Positions 1 to 6,609 of a stretch of 9,017 bases of DNA are shown here, one piece after another. Positions within the stretch are counted from its first letter, which is position 1; every line of letters begins with the position of its first letter. The position numbers and the translations under genes are program-made. The DNA is from Muribaculaceae bacterium (GTDB lineage Bacteria > Bacteroidota > Bacteroidia > Bacteroidales > Muribaculaceae): assembly GCA_020026215.1 (NCBI GenBank), contig JAHHQT010000075.1, forward strand, positions 1-9,017, written 5' to 3'. Under the pieces are notes generated by a model, which worked only from the letters and a program-made list of their open reading frames with translations, had not been told where the DNA came from and ran no database searches.

Positions 1-1954
1 CTTCAGCACGTTCTTTTTCCAATGCTTCGTTAGCTTTGATGATTTCTTCTGTACGAGAAGACCAAGGGCGTTTACCGAAGATACGTTCCACATCTTCTGT
101 GTAGATTACTTCACGTTCCAACAAGATGCTTTTCAATTCATGATGACCTTCAGCATACTTGCGCAAGATTTCTTTTGCACGTTCATATTGTTCGCTGATG
201 ATACGAGAAACTTCATTGTCAATAATCTTAGCTCGTTCTTCGCTGTAAGGTTTAGTAAAGCCATATTGTTGACCTGTTGAATCGTAATAGCAAATATTTG
301 GGATAGCTTTACTCATACCATAGTAAGCTACGACTGAGTAGGCTTGTTTTGTCACACGTTCCAAGTCATTGGCAGCACCTGTTGAGATGTGACCGATAAA
401 TAATTCTTCAGCGGCACGACCACCCAAAGTAGCACACATTTCATCCAAGATGGCTTGTTCAGTAGTGATCTGACGTTCTTCCGGCAAGTACCATGCAGCA
501 CCCAAAGCCTTACCACGCGGAACAATGGTTACTTTAATCAATGGATTGGCATATTTCAAATGCCAACTGATTGTAGCGTGACCGGCTTCATGAATGGCTA
601 TGGATTCACGTTCTTCTTCAGTTGTCACCTTCGAACGTTTTTCCAAACCGCCGACAATTCTATCCACGGCATCCATAAAGTCTTGCTTTTCTACTGTCTT
701 TTTGTTCTTACGGGCAGCAATCAAAGCAGCCTCATTACAAACATTGGCAATATCAGCACCCGAGAATCCCGGAGTTTGACGAGAAAGCAAATCGACATCT
801 ACAGATTCATCAATCTTGACATTACGCAAGTGAACCAAGAAAATTTGTTTTCTATCGTTCAAATCAGGAAGATCAACATAGATTTGTCTGTCGAAACGTC
901 CTGCTCGAAGCAATGCCTTATCCAATATATCAGCACGGTTAGTAGCAGCCAAAACAATGATACCGCTATTTGTTCCGAAACCGTCCATTTCTGTCAACAA
1001 TTGGTTCAATGTGTTTTCGCGTTCATCGTTTGACCCCATATTAGGATTCTTACCGCGAGCACGACCTACAGCATCAATTTCATCAATAAAGATGATACAT
1101 GGAGCTTTTTCTTTGGCTTTCTTAAACAAGTCCCTTACACGAGAAGCACCGACACCGACAAACATTTCCACAAAGTCAGAACCAGACAATGAGAAGAACG
1201 GTACGTTTGCTTCACCGGCAACTGCTTTTGCCAACAATGTCTTACCTGTCCCCGGAGGACCTACAAGCAATGCTCCCTTAGGAATTTTACCTCCTAAATC
1301 TGTATAGCGTTGTGGATTCTTCAAGAATTCCACAATTTCTTCAATTTCAGTCTTGGCTTCCTGCAAACCGGCTACATCCTTGAAAGTAACGTTGGTTCCG
1401 TTTTCCTTATCAAACAATTGAGCCTTTGACTTACCGACGCTGAATACACCGCCACCACTGTCTCCTCCTTTTGACATACGACGCATAATGAATATCCAGA
1501 ACAAAACCAATAGGATAATCGGGCCAAAAGACCATAAGTATCTTGAGAAATTGCTCGGTTCTTCATAAGATACCTCTCCGTTGAAATAACCTTGTGCTTT
1601 CCAACGGTCCAAGTCTTTAGCAAAGATGTCTGGAGAACTTACATAGGTTTTCACTTTGGCACGTTTCAGTTCCTTATCTGACAATTGTTGTCCTACAGGA
1701 CTTTTGAAAACAACTTTAGCCAAAGAGTCAGTCAACTGAGCATAGATATGCGTTTCAGCCACCTTAAACTTATCTACACCTTTAGCCTCAACATATTTCT
1801 CAATTTCCGAATAACTCACCTCTTTCTCAATGCTTGATTCTTGAGTAAAGAAGATACTCATCAGGATAAGCGCAATAATGGCATACATCCAGAAGATGTT
1901 AAACTTAAATTTGAAGTTTATTTGAGGATTTTTGTTTTTTGATTTCTTATCCAT
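1..1954 (-). CDS. ftsH: ATP-dependent zinc metalloprotease FtsH, 3' end cut off by window edge
   Basis: FtsH is a membrane-anchored AAA+ protease that forms hexamers, extracts misfolded or short-lived membrane and cytosolic proteins with ATP, and degrades them at a zinc site. Reading 1954 leftwards gives 651 uninterrupted codons and no stop, so the C-terminus lies outside the window; family members are usually about 650-720 residues. Visible parts: a basic N-terminus, membrane segment 1 at about residues 19-36, a periplasmic region, membrane segment 2 at about 139-157, Walker A GPPGTGKT at 232-239, Walker B with IDEID at 290-294, the second region of homology with GRFDR at 352-356 (arginine fingers R353 and R356), the zinc motif HEAGH at 455-459, and a likely third zinc ligand D530. 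All key residues are present. The start is the ATG followed by MDKKSKNK, 28 nt after the rsfS stop, so the two are probably co-transcribed. No Shine-Dalgarno is seen, as usual in Bacteroidota. Identification is firm. Confidence 0.97.
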   Translation of the reverse strand, partial: MDKKSKNKNPQINFKFKFNIFWMYAIIALILMSIFFTQESSIEKEVSYSEIEKYVEAKGVDKFKVAETHIYAQLTDSLAKVVFKSPVGQQLSDKELKRAKVKTYVSSPDIFAKDLDRWKAQGYFNGEVSYEEPSNFSRYLWSFGPIILLVLFWIFIMRRMSKGGDSGGGVFSVGKSKAQLFDKENGTNVTFKDVAGLQEAKTEIEEIVEFLKNPQRYTDLGGKIPKGALLVGPPGTGKTLLAKAVAGEANVPFFSLSGSDFVEMFVGVGASRVRDLFKKAKEKAPCIIFIDEIDAVGRARGKNPNMGSNDERENTLNQLLTEMDGFGTNSGIIVLAATNRADILDKALLRAGRFDRQIYVDLPDLNDRKQIFLVHLRNVKIDESVDVDLLSRQTPGFSGADIANVCNEAALIAARKNKKTVEKQDFMDAVDRIVGGLEKRSKVTTEEERESIAIHEAGHATISWHLKYANPLIKVTIVPRGKALGAAWYLPEERQITTEQAILDEMCATLGGRAAEELFIGHISTGAANDLERVTKQAYSVVAYYGMSKAIPNICYYDSTGQQYGFTKPYSEERAKIIDNEVSRIISEQYERAKEILRKYAEGHHELKSILLEREVIYTEDVERIFGKRPWSSRTEEIIKANEALEKERAE

Positions 1955-1982
1955 TAATAATTTATCTAGTTAAGAAGATTAA

Positions 1983-2345
1983 TTAATCCAAATCCGGAAT
2001 TTCTACAATTTTAGCATCATTCCACAATTCTTCAAGATTGTAATATTCTCTGAATTCCGGAAGGAAAACGTGTACAAAAATATTACCATAATCAATTACA
2101 ATCCATTGTGAATTACGATACCCATCGTAGTTGAATGGTTTAATGCCTAATTTCTCTTGGACATATTCACGCACTGAATCTGCAATTGCTCCAACTTGAA
2201 TAGTTGAAGTACCCTGACAAATCACAAAATGGTCAGTAGAAACATGTTCTAAACCGGTTAAATCAACATTAGTTATTTTTTTTCCTTTTCTTTCTTGAAT
2301 TCCTTCTATAATAGCGTTTAGTAATTCGTTGTTACTGTTTGTCAT
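1983..2345 (-). CDS. rsfS: Ribosomal silencing factor RsfS (Iojap/YbeB family)
   Basis: RsfS binds ribosomal protein uL14 on the large subunit and blocks joining of the subunits, lowering translation when nutrients are scarce. The 120-residue product has the usual length for this family. Family landmarks are visible: DHFVICQGTSTIQVGAIAD at 38-56 (family pattern D-x-FVI-x-x-GTS), then the C-terminal block with W81, IDYGN at 84-88, VHVF at 91-94 and REYYNLEELW at 99-108, which corresponds to the most conserved face of the family. The ATG start is preceded by an A/T-rich leader with a -7-like box about 30 nt upstream. The gene is followed 28 nt later by ftsH; this adjacency is, as far as I recall, common in Bacteroidota. 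It probably heads an rsfS-ftsH transcript. The function is known for the family and the call for this protein rests on sequence motifs. Confidence 0.95.
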   Translation of the reverse strand: MTNSNNELLNAIIEGIQERKGKKITNVDLTGLEHVSTDHFVICQGTSTIQVGAIADSVREYVQEKLGIKPFNYDGYRNSQWIVIDYGNIFVHVFLPEFREYYNLEELWNDAKIVEIPDLD

Positions 2346-2374
2346 TTAAATATTTATTATTTTTATTTTGTTTA

Positions 2375-2382
2375 CAAAGATA
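2375..2382 (-). promoter_or_regulatory. Candidate Bacteroidota -7 promoter element for rsfS-ftsH
   Basis: The minus strand reads TATCTTTG, a full match to the Bacteroidota primary sigma factor -7 consensus TAnnTTTG. Transcription would start near 2370, leaving a leader of about 25 nt before the rsfS ATG. No TTG or TTTG lies at the expected 17-23 nt upstream, where the sequence is a run of T, so the -33 half is weak. The call rests on one 8-mer plus its position. Confidence 0.55.
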
Positions 2383-2542
2383 GTGTATGGCAACAGAAGA
2401 AAAAAAATAAGTGCTTTCATTTTTCAATTCCACGCAAAACAAAACTTTGCTATACGATTATTTAATAAACAAAAGTACAAATAAAATGTTTAATACTCAG
2501 TTGTAAAAAAGATAAAAAGCAATAAATGTGCCAAATAAATAC

Positions 2543-2574
2543 AAAAGGCGAATATCATAGGATATCCGCCTTTT
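2543..2574 (-). terminator. Rho-independent terminator after fabI
   Basis: Arms 2543-2556 and 2561-2574 pair over 14 bp around a 4-nt loop at 2557-2560; in the minus-strand transcript the only irregular pair is a G-U wobble. The GC-rich core is GGCG/CGCC, flanked by A and T runs, so it can work in either direction. It begins 20 nt beyond the fabI stop codon and separates fabI from the rsfS promoter. Confidence 0.85.
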
Positions 2575-2594
2575 TATCATAGTTTCAAAATCTA

Positions 2595-3452
2595 CTATCC
2601 GTATTGGATTGTACCGTCTTCGTTACGATATTGGTCGAAACTCTTTTCATATTGGTCCATAGCACGCAAGCTCATACCCATGCTTGAGAAACCACCATCG
2701 TGGTAAAGGTTTTGCATAGTTACTTTTCTTGTCAAGTCACTGAACATAACGATACAGTAGTTTGCACATTCTTCAGCGTTTGCATTGCCAAGAGGAGACA
2801 TACGGTTAGCGAAGTCCATCAATGATTCCATACCCTTAACACCGCTACCGGCAGTAGTCAATGTCGGAGATTGTGAAATTGTATTGATTCTGACGTGGTG
2901 TTCACGACCATAAATATAACCAAAACTTCTTGCAATTGATTCCAACAATGCTTTAGCGTCTGCCATATCGTTGTAACCGAACAATGTACGTTGTGCAGCT
3001 ACGTATGACAAAGCAACGACACTACCATATTCGTTGATAGCATCAATTTTCTTAGCCATTTGAAGCATTTTATGGAATGAAACAGCAGAAATATCCAATG
3101 TTTTATTCAACATATCATAGTCCAAGTCATCATACAAACGTTTTTTTCTTACGTTTGGAGACATACCGATTGAGTGAAGAACGAAGTCTATTTTACCACC
3201 AAGAACTTCAACAGATCTTTCAAACACGTGTTGCAAATCTTCGCAATTTGTTGCATCAGCAGGAATGATTTCAGCATTAAGTTTTTTACCTAGTTCTGAA
3301 ACTTCACCCATTCTTACAGCAACAGGTGTGTTAGACAACGTAATAACAGCACCCTCTTCAACAGCTTTTTCAGCTACTTTCCAAGCGATACTGTTTGAAT
3401 TCAAGGCACCAAAGATGATACCTCTCTTACCTTTTAATAAATTAAAACTCAT
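2595..3452 (-). CDS. fabI: Enoyl-[acyl-carrier-protein] reductase FabI (NADH-type)
   Basis: FabI reduces the trans-2 double bond of enoyl-ACP with NAD(P)H, the last step of each cycle of type II fatty acid synthesis, in the cytosol. The 285-residue protein is an atypical short-chain dehydrogenase. The dinucleotide-binding loop is G15-A-L-N-S-N-S-I-A-W24, the FabI form rather than the classical TGxxxGIG. HSIG at 93-96 lines the cofactor site. The catalytic set is Y150 (in LSY), Y160 and K167, with the FabI spacing Y-x6-K between the last two. The substrate loop follows at about 193-215 (SQSPTLTTAGSGVKG). E. coli FabI has 262 residues; here a tail of about 20 residues ending in IQYG extends past the fold. 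The ATG at 3452 fits the fold start MSFNLLKGKRG. It stands alone between its own promoter and terminator. FabI is the only reasonable choice; FabK and FabV have different folds or lengths. Confidence 0.96.
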   Translation of the reverse strand: MSFNLLKGKRGIIFGALNSNSIAWKVAEKAVEEGAVITLSNTPVAVRMGEVSELGKKLNAEIIPADATNCEDLQHVFERSVEVLGGKIDFVLHSIGMSPNVRKKRLYDDLDYDMLNKTLDISAVSFHKMLQMAKKIDAINEYGSVVALSYVAAQRTLFGYNDMADAKALLESIARSFGYIYGREHHVRINTISQSPTLTTAGSGVKGMESLMDFANRMSPLGNANAEECANYCIVMFSDLTRKVTMQNLYHDGGFSSMGMSLRAMDQYEKSFDQYRNEDGTIQYG

Positions 3453-3496
3453 ATTTTATCTTTTTACAATGATAATTTACATTTAGTTTATTGATG

Positions 3497-3504
3497 CAAA
3501 GATA
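3497..3504 (-). promoter_or_regulatory. Candidate -7 promoter element for fabI
   Basis: The minus strand reads TATCTTTG, matching TAnnTTTG. The predicted start of transcription is near 3492, giving a leader of about 40 nt before the fabI ATG. A TTTG occurs upstream at 3516-3519 but is only 11 nt from the -7 box, too close to serve as a normal -33, so the upstream half is unresolved. Confidence 0.5.
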
Positions 3505-3624
3505 GTATTTTTTATCAAATAATTGATATCTAATAAATTAGGCTTTTTATCACTGCACGCTATTTTGTTAAAAATCAAATATTTACAAACTGCCCTATTT
3601 ACAATTATTAAAATCTGTTCATAA

Positions 3625-3675
3625 AAATTAGAGACTAAAGAGCAGGTCAAACCCGACATCTTTAGTCTCTAATTT
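3625..3675 (-). terminator. Terminator of the ECF sigma factor gene (17-bp perfect stem)
   Basis: Arms 3625-3641 and 3659-3675 are perfect reverse complements over 17 bp, with a 17-nt loop at 3642-3658. On the minus strand the hairpin starts 23 nt after the sigma gene's stop and is followed by a T-rich stretch (AATTTTTAT). The stem is long and moderately GC-poor. The loop is larger than in most intrinsic terminators but can fold a little further (GTC with GAC). No gene lies on the other strand that would need it, so it most likely ends the sigma transcript. Confidence 0.82.
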
Positions 3676-3698
3676 CATTTAGAAGGCGTTATAATTGC

Positions 3699-4199
3699 CT
3701 AATATCCTTTTAGTTGAGATTGCAATTTTAACTTTGCGAAATAGATACGGCTCTTTACTGTACCTAAAGGCAAGTTCATGTTTTCAGCAATCTCCTGGTA
3801 CTTGTACCCTGAAAAATGCATCACAAATGGTTTTCTATACTCCTCTGGCAATTTGTTCACCTCACCAATCACTTCGCTAAGTGAATATTGGTTTTCAGGA
3901 GTTTCGGACGATTCGACAGCCGGCAGATTGATTTGGTATAAATCATCGCTCTTGTCCAATATGGTTTGAGTTCTTACAATTCTGCGATAGTTATTAATGA
4001 AAATGTTTCGCATGATAGTGAAAACCCAACTTTTGAAATTGGAATCATCGACATATTTGCTTTCGTTGGCCAAAGCCTTGAAAGTGGTGTCCTGCAACAA
4101 ATCATGAGCATCATCGTAGTTTGCTGTGAGTTTAAAAGCAAAGGATAAAAGATTATCCTGCAAACCCATTAGTCGTTTTTGAAATTTAGATATACCCAT
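3699..4199 (-). CDS. ECF-type RNA polymerase sigma factor without an adjacent anti-sigma gene
   Basis: The 166-residue protein has the two-domain layout of group 4 (ECF) sigma factors, which direct RNA polymerase to a small set of promoters, often in response to envelope or oxidative stress. Region 2 spans about residues 10-75, with the core-binding stretch DDAHDLLQDTTFKA at 29-42 and the promoter-melting helix FKSWVFTIMRNIFINNYRR at 55-73. A variable linker follows at 75-105. Region 4 spans about 110-165, with the helix-turn-helix YQEIAENMNLPLGTVKSR at 134-151. There is no sigma region 1.1 or 3, as expected. The gene is flanked by its own promoter and a strong terminator, and neither neighbour encodes an anti-sigma membrane protein, so it appears monocistronic. 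Its regulon cannot be read from the window. The start ATG is supported by a promoter about 23 nt upstream. I do not assign a gene name. Confidence 0.94.
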   Translation of the reverse strand: MGISKFQKRLMGLQDNLLSFAFKLTANYDDAHDLLQDTTFKALANESKYVDDSNFKSWVFTIMRNIFINNYRRIVRTQTILDKSDDLYQINLPAVESSETPENQYSLSEVIGEVNKLPEEYRKPFVMHFSGYKYQEIAENMNLPLGTVKSRIYFAKLKLQSQLKGY

Positions 4200-4221
4200 A
4201 ACACAAAAATATTTCTCTAAA

Positions 4222-4253
4222 CAAATATAGGAAATAATACTGACAATTCAAAA
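4222..4253 (-). promoter_or_regulatory. Promoter of the ECF sigma factor gene, -33 and -7 both present
   Basis: On the minus strand TTTTG (4249-4253) is followed after 19 nt by TATATTTG (4222-4229). Both the elements and the spacing match the Bacteroidota housekeeping promoter (TTTG or TTG, about 17-23 nt, TAnnTTTG). Transcription would start near 4217 and the leader would be only about 18 nt. This is the best promoter match in the window and suggests the primary sigma factor, rather than the ECF factor itself, drives the gene. Confidence 0.72.
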
Positions 4254-4296
4254 TTAATGGATAATAAAATCCCAAAATTTCACAAATATTAAAAAA

Positions 4297-4333
4297 TCGG
4301 TATATATCTCAATATATCAGAGATATATACCGA
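4297..4333 (-). terminator. Terminator of the regulator-kinase-phosphate transporter operon
   Basis: Arms 4297-4310 and 4320-4333 are perfect reverse complements over 14 bp around a 9-nt loop. In the minus-strand transcript the stem is followed directly by six T (4291-4296). It lies 54 nt past the transporter stop codon and upstream of the sigma factor promoter, so it insulates the two units. Confidence 0.88.
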
Positions 4334-4387
4334 CCAAACTTTTTAACGTTTGTTATTACAAAACCACTTTTTCCTGATAAGTTGAAC

Positions 4388-6601
4388 CTATTTATTATTA
4401 ATCTTATCCAAGAAGTACCCCTGCGACTTTATCAAGTTACGCGATTGAAGCACCATTGTCTTGGTTTCATTTAAAATATTTAGATACAGCATACTAGCCT
4501 TTGTGCTTGCGCCCTCGTGCTTCAAACGTGAAATTTGATTCTTGATGGCATCTGCTATCAAGCCGAAGAGATTGTCACGCATTTCAAGGATTTGATCCAA
4601 AGAAGAAAAATCCTTTTCCCTCAACATTCTGTTAATCTGCATGAATATTTCATCCACACCATCATTCACAATCTTCAAGTCTTTAATCTGTTCTTCAGTC
4701 ATACCCTTATGGTGATTTTCCAAATGAACATAAGCGGGACGCGTACAGTGCAGCAATGCCTTTGTAACTTCAGTCAAATAATCCACCACTTGAATATAAA
4801 AGTGACCAGTTTCCACATTCTCATCCTCAATTCTCTTCAAGGTTTTTACAATATGATATTTGCGTTCGTTAGCCTGCTTGTAAAGAATTTCTGATTTTGT
4901 CACTGTTTCTTTCAGCAATCGTCTGTTCTCCGTAAACAACGCTACCAACATATGATTATAAATACCCGAAATTTGTTCCATCGTATTGCAAACTTCCTGT
5001 GTGCAATCATACAAAACATTGTGCTCGTCTTTCTCCTCACTCAAAATAGGTTTCACCTCTTCCTTGTTCTTATAGCGAGGGAAAATCAAACTATGACAAA
5101 GGATATAACCGCAAAGCAAAGTAATGATGGTTAAGGCCCACCAGCCTCCCCAACTAATAAACATTACTATGATGAAAGACAAAGTAACAGCAGCAATAGC
5201 AGTCACAAACCAACCCATTACTACAACCATCACACCCGTAATTCGATAAACGGCACTTTCACGTCCCCAAGCTCTATCCGCCAAAGAAGAACCCATCGCC
5301 ACCATAAAGATGACATAAGTCGTAGAAAGAGGAAGTTTAAGAGAAGTACCCAAACAAATCAAGATGGAAGCAGCCGTCAAATTGACTATCGCACGAATAA
5401 AGTCGTACGAAACATCCGATTTCTCGGTTTGTTCAAATTGTCTGTTAATTTTCGCCTGTACAGACTTCGGCACAATAGTATTATAGACATTGTTCATCTT
5501 CAATGCCATGCTTACCAAACCTCTTGAAAACTTGTTTGAGCCAAAACGTTCTTCTTCATCGTTCTGAGAAGAAAGGCTCAATTGAGTCTCAGCCACTTTC
5601 ATCGCATCTTTTGAGAAGAACAAGGTGATTGCCATAATCAAACCGCAAGCAATCAAATACAACGGATTTACATGAGCAGGCTCGGCCAACTGTCCCATCA
5701 AGACAGAACTATCCCCTGCTTCCATGGCTATCTTATAACTGTCAAGTCCTCCCATTGGCACACCGATAAAGTTCACCAAATCATTACCCGCAAATGCCAA
5801 AGCCAAGGCAAACGTACCAGACAGGATGGTGAATTTCATAATGTTCACGCCCATACGTTGCATCATGAACAACACCCCAGAAGCCACAATCCAAATCAAA
5901 ATCAGCGAGGTCCAAATATTATCATTAATCAAATTCATGAATTCTTCAGGAATCAAACCTGAGCTTTTCATGCCTTGGAAAATCGCGAAATAAATAATAC
6001 CCACAATGGAGATACCGCACCATACAGCCCCATAGCGACCGAATCGTTTCGCATACTTAAACGAGAACAACAAACGTGACAGATACATCAGTATCGCACC
6101 GACCGTAAAGGAGATGACAACCGAAGACAAGATACCCGAGATAATCACCATTGCTTTCCCTGCATTGATAAAATTGCCCAAATCAGCGAAAGTCAAATCC
6201 GGAGAATCAAAGATTTTGAAAATAGCAACAGCAAGCGAAGCTCCCAGCAATTCAAAAACTAAGGAAACTGTAGTGGACGTTGGAAGTCCAAGCGAATTAA
6301 ATGTATTAAGCAATATGACATCGGACAGCATGACTCCGACGAATAAAAACATAATCTCTGAGAAAGTAAACATCCCCGGATGAAACACTCCATTTCTAGC
6401 GACTTCCATCATGCCGTTGGAAGTGATTACCCCCAATAAGATGCCGACTGAAGCAACAATGAGAATCACTCTCTTGGAAGCCACCTTTGATCCTAAAGCA
6501 GAGTTTAGGAAGTTAACAGCATCATTAGAAACACCTACAATCAAATCCACCACTGCCAAAACGGCAAGGATAATTACAATTACTGTAAAAATTGTACTCA
6601 T
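4388..6601 (-). CDS. PiT-family inorganic phosphate transporter with C-terminal PhoU-like domain
   Basis: PiT proteins carry phosphate across the inner membrane, driven by protons or sodium. This 737-residue protein has two homologous membrane halves. The first shows SNDAVN at 25-30 and LGLPTSTTVS at 104-113; the second repeats both, with GNDLVN at 272-277 and LKLPLSTTYV at 421-430. This internal duplication is the PiT signature. Hydrophobic segments fill about residues 1-180, 190-270, 310-330 and 400-505, with a charged cytoplasmic stretch at about 335-400. Residues about 525-735 are soluble and helix-rich, consistent with a PhoU/DUF47-like domain that in other bacteria is often a separate neighbouring protein (family knowledge; the domain call here is from its character and position, not from a clear motif). 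The ATG lies 8 nt after the kinase stop, indicating an operon, and a terminator follows. The first ND motif has S where A or G is usual. Sulfate or arsenate transport is possible but less likely. Confidence 0.92.
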   Translation of the reverse strand: MSTIFTVIVIILAVLAVVDLIVGVSNDAVNFLNSALGSKVASKRVILIVASVGILLGVITSNGMMEVARNGVFHPGMFTFSEIMFLFVGVMLSDVILLNTFNSLGLPTSTTVSLVFELLGASLAVAIFKIFDSPDLTFADLGNFINAGKAMVIISGILSSVVISFTVGAILMYLSRLLFSFKYAKRFGRYGAVWCGISIVGIIYFAIFQGMKSSGLIPEEFMNLINDNIWTSLILIWIVASGVLFMMQRMGVNIMKFTILSGTFALALAFAGNDLVNFIGVPMGGLDSYKIAMEAGDSSVLMGQLAEPAHVNPLYLIACGLIMAITLFFSKDAMKVAETQLSLSSQNDEEERFGSNKFSRGLVSMALKMNNVYNTIVPKSVQAKINRQFEQTEKSDVSYDFIRAIVNLTAASILICLGTSLKLPLSTTYVIFMVAMGSSLADRAWGRESAVYRITGVMVVVMGWFVTAIAAVTLSFIIVMFISWGGWWALTIITLLCGYILCHSLIFPRYKNKEEVKPILSEEKDEHNVLYDCTQEVCNTMEQISGIYNHMLVALFTENRRLLKETVTKSEILYKQANERKYHIVKTLKRIEDENVETGHFYIQVVDYLTEVTKALLHCTRPAYVHLENHHKGMTEEQIKDLKIVNDGVDEIFMQINRMLREKDFSSLDQILEMRDNLFGLIADAIKNQISRLKHEGASTKASMLYLNILNETKTMVLQSRNLIKSQGYFLDKINNK

Positions 6602-6609
6602 AAAATACT

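Noticed and set aside
455..1307. Open frames on the plus strand across ftsH
   Set aside because: They are antisense to intact, motif-bearing ftsH codons, have no family features and low-complexity composition, and lack a promoter. They are shadows of ftsH.
1372..1623. 83-residue frame on the minus strand inside ftsH
   Set aside because: It lies in another frame within the segment encoding ftsH membrane segment 2 and the start of the AAA+ domain. No recognisable features.
2434..2452. GCAAA / TTTGC inverted repeat between fabI and rsfS
   Set aside because: Only five pairs with no T-tract; too weak for a terminator or operator.
2470..2477. Second -7-like box (TACTTTTG, minus strand) further upstream of rsfS
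   Set aside because: It matches TAnnTTTG but has no TTG at a suitable distance and would give a leader of about 120 nt; the box at 2375-2382 is better placed. Kept only as a possible secondary promoter.
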